From assembly GCA_003225005.1 (NCBI GenBank), contig QIAN01000218.1, positions 1 through 62,790 of the forward strand: a stretch of DNA of 62,790 nt, read 5' to 3'. The notes beneath the pieces are model-generated. The model saw nothing but the letters and a program-made list of their open reading frames with translations. It was not told the origin of the DNA and did not search any database. The stretch is from Acidobacteriota bacterium (GTDB taxonomy: Bacteria > Acidobacteriota > Terriglobia > Terriglobales > Acidobacteriaceae). A program made the position numbers and the translations under genes. Positions 60,744 through 62,790 of this stretch are shown here, piece by piece. Numbering within the stretch: the stretch's first letter is position 1; every line of letters begins with the position of its first letter.

Positions 60744-61937
60744 ATGCTTGCGCAAAAGGCCATGTTGAGTGAATTCGCCTGGGACCAGCGCTACCAAGTT
60801 TCCGTTCTCGATGACGTGCTTACCCCTGCGCTGCTCCTTTATCCAGAAATCGTTGCCTCCAACATCGAGCGCACCCTGGAGTTGTTGGGCGGCGACGCGA
60901 ATCGCTGGCGCGTGCACATCAAGACCGCAAAGCTGAGCCACACGCTCCGCATGCTGGTCGATCACGGCATCCGCAATTTCAAATGCGCGACCACTCTCGA
61001 ACTGCTAGTGGCCTGCGGCAGCGGTGCGGGAGACGTACTCTTCGCTTATCCGGCGGTGGGCGCAAGTGTGCGGCGGGTCAGGGAAATAGCCGATCAGTTC
61101 CCAGGGGTGCGCATTTCCGTTCTGGCCGAGAACAATCAACAGGTGGGGCAATGGCACGACAGCCGGGTCGGAGTCTTTCTGGACATGAATCCTGGCATGG
61201 ATCGGACGGGCATCGAGCAAAGTCGCGGCGACAAGGTTATTGAATTGTGTCGCGCAATCGGCGACCTGGGGCTGGAGTTTCGCGGTCTGCATTATTACGA
61301 CGGTCAATATGGCAGCCTGGAACAGCGCCAACGAACCGCGATGGCTCACGCCGGCTATGAACGCTTGCTAAAAGTTGTGAGCGAGATCGAGCGCCAGGGT
61401 ACGGGTGTGCCGGAAGTGGTCACTGCCGGAACGCCGACGTTCCCGTGCTCGCTTGCCTTCGAGGGCTTTCGCGGTGGAGGGTTCATCCATCGCGTTTCGC
61501 CCGGAACCGTTGTCTATTGCGATGCAACCAGCCTGGCACAGCTTCCCAGCGAGTACGGCTACCGGCCGGCAGTGCTGGTCTTGACGCGCGTAGTGAGCCA
61601 GCCGCGCGCGGGGATTGTCACCTGCGATGCTGGACATAAGGCAGTATCAGCCGACGCCGGTGTTCCCACATGCGTGGTCGTTGGGCGTTCGGAACTGACG
61701 CCGCTCTCCCCCAGCGAAGAGCATCTACCAATGGCGTTGCGGGAAGAAGCGACGGGTCCGTACGTTGGGGAGGCGCTTCATCTCCTTCCGCGGCATGTTT
61801 GCCCCACGGTGAACAATTTTGATTGTGCGCTGCTGGTGCGGAATAACGAGGTCAAGTCCGTGGAAAAGGTTTCGGCACGCGGGCGCGAGTCGCCGCTGCT
61901 GCAAGCGACCGACCAAACGGTTGACCTCCGGGGCTAA
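60744..61937 (+). CDS. DSD1-family PLP enzyme (D-threonine aldolase / D-serine dehydratase-like)
   Basis: About 397 residues from the ATG at 60744, with GAGG four bases upstream. An alanine-racemase-type barrel N-terminus has the PLP Lys in HIKTAKLSHTLRML (about 60), and the C-terminal domain holds the metal-binding H-x-C pair (RHVCPTVNNFD). Such enzymes split or dehydrate D-3-hydroxy amino acids. Which substrate is used cannot be told from sequence. It is complete and lies between two decayed regions. Confidence 0.85.
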   Translation: MLAQKAMLSEFAWDQRYQVSVLDDVLTPALLLYPEIVASNIERTLELLGGDANRWRVHIKTAKLSHTLRMLVDHGIRNFKCATTLELLVACGSGAGDVLFAYPAVGASVRRVREIADQFPGVRISVLAENNQQVGQWHDSRVGVFLDMNPGMDRTGIEQSRGDKVIELCRAIGDLGLEFRGLHYYDGQYGSLEQRQRTAMAHAGYERLLKVVSEIERQGTGVPEVVTAGTPTFPCSLAFEGFRGGGFIHRVSPGTVVYCDATSLAQLPSEYGYRPAVLVLTRVVSQPRAGIVTCDAGHKAVSADAGVPTCVVVGRSELTPLSPSEEHLPMALREEATGPYVGEALHLLPRHVCPTVNNFDCALLVRNNEVKSVEKVSARGRESPLLQATDQTVDLRG

Positions 61938-62299
61938 GCAACAGCAGAGAAATTGCAAAAGCTAATTGCTCACCGGCCGAGCTCCGTCAGGCAAAGCAGC
62001 ATTTGGCAGTTCTAGGGGGATCTAGGCCCAAAGTGAGCGCCGTTCGGCAATGTGCGAATTGCGTGGGCCTTCTTCTAACGGCTCCAGATTTGTGTCATGA
62101 TTTCTGGCGCGCCTAGGGAGTACGGGCTCGGCACCCACTCGCGGGCCAAGTTTTACCGTCTCAAGGCCCGGCGCGGATACAAGCGCGCCGCGGTGGCCAT
62201 AGCCCGTAGGATCTCGGGTGGCGATCTATCACCCGTTTGCCCAGCAAGTTTCCTACAACGACCTGGGTGATCTTTACCTCGACAAGCGCAACAAGAACC
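61938..62299. other. Intergenic region, no gene seen
   Basis: No coding frame with family features or RNA gene was seen. Confidence 0.5.
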
Positions 62300-62421
62300 A
62301 TCTCACGCGGCAGGCCAACAAAACGGCCGAGTTTGATGTCCTCAGCCTTGTAGACCACTCCCATAACGACGCCGCTGAGCTTCTCCATGATGCGATAGTG
62401 CGAGACGGTCAGGCCGATCAT
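62300..62421 (-). pseudogene. 5' fragment of a Pkn-type Ser/Thr kinase gene
   Basis: From the ATG at 62421: MIGLTVSHYRIMEKLSGVVM then GVVYKAEDIKLGRFVGL. This is the N-terminal lobe start of acidobacterial Pkn kinases, where the loop should read GGGGMG (here SGVVMG) and the next residues should hold the catalytic Lys (A-L-K). After GRFVGL similarity ends. Loop changes and truncation indicate a dead copy. Confidence 0.7.
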
Positions 62422-62502
62422 TCTGGAGATACTCGGTTTTTGGGTCGCCTCATCTTCCGGATCTGGCAACGGCCAGTCAACGAATGGCAGCAGCTGCGGC
62501 AC

Positions 62503-62790
62503 GAGCGTGCGGAGCTTAGAACCTAACCCTTGTAGTGGGGGGATCTTTGAAAGGGCCTGATCCCAGCATTTCGAGTCGTGCCACCGAAATTCAACTCCCG
62601 GATCGTCGATAATTACCGGCCAACCCTTCGAATCACATTCTAAAAACTCTAGCCGGAAAGCTTTATTCTCTTGCGATTGGGCTTTTCAGGAGAAGGAGCT
62701 CTGCTGCCGGTTCAGATCTTGGCGGGTCAGCGCCGGTGGCAGAGCCCCCATGAACTACGATTCTTTTTATCCCACTTTCTGCGCTGCCGC
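62503..62790. other. Window end, no gene seen
   Basis: About 290 bases without a recognisable gene. Confidence 0.4.

Overview
The window looks like a chromosomal piece of an acidobacterium, probably class Terriglobia near Koribacter or Sulfotelmatobacter. The reasons are recalled family patterns rather than a search: many polytopic GT-C-type membrane proteins, an M56 peptidase carrying 28-residue repeats, a complete Tad pilus locus with a Gly-rich TonB-domain protein, small acidobacterial-type orphan proteins, and a Pkn-type kinase fragment. No rRNA, CRISPR array or intact transposase was seen.

Layout. 1-1.6 kb: a membrane metallophosphoesterase and a DUF5658 protein. 1.7-7.9 kb, minus strand: Tad accessory genes (sigma-54 activator, two TadE-like proteins, TadG, TonB-domain protein). 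8.2-30.2 kb: a surface-glycan region with ten large GT-C/GT87-type membrane proteins or near relatives, an ArnC/GtrB-like GT2, an SMR-type flippase subunit, a WecE aminotransferase, a WecD-like acetyltransferase, a methyltransferase and a PAP2 phosphatase. Inside it, 15.4-21.5 kb is an old tandem segmental duplication whose second copy has lost the SMR gene and most of the GT2 gene. 30.6-39.3 kb: the main Tad operon (flp1, flp2, cpaA, cpaB, cpaC, cpaE, cpaF, tadB, tadC, a one-helix miniprotein, DUF192). 39.8-43.6 kb: a scarred region with an integrase tail, a repeat protein, a 5'-truncated M56 sensor and a decayed TrkA-type gene. 43.6-47.4 kb: small housekeeping genes and lysS. 47.5-54.4 kb, minus strand: sulfur genes (cytochrome c, sulfite oxidase, porin, sulfonate-type ABC transporter, Rrf2 regulator). 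54.6-57.5 kb: PP2C phosphatase and another ArnT-like protein. 57.6-60.7 kb: an island bordered by a tRNA-Leu 3' half, holding small orphan genes. The end holds a DSD1-type PLP enzyme and a kinase remnant.

How the genes may work together. The glycan genes make sense as a lipid-linked amino-sugar system. WecE (with the WecD-like enzyme) would make a dTDP-4-(acetamido)-4,6-dideoxyhexose, the GT2 would move a sugar to undecaprenyl phosphate, the SMR protein would help flip it, and the GT-C enzymes would transfer it outside. Closeness to the Tad locus makes pilin or envelope glycosylation a reasonable hypothesis. The sulfur genes fit uptake of an organosulfonate, release of sulfite inside the cell or at the membrane, and its oxidation by a periplasmic molybdenum enzyme and cytochrome, under an Rrf2 repressor with an evident operator.

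The most unusual observations are: the decayed tandem duplication; a pilin gene reading ATG-TAG next to an intact twin; a cpaB gene whose ideal ribosome site faces ACG; a secreted protein and a truncated M56 sensor sharing the same repeats; and a leaderless promoter with three TACC boxes at exact 8-bp spacing in front of a small putative repressor.
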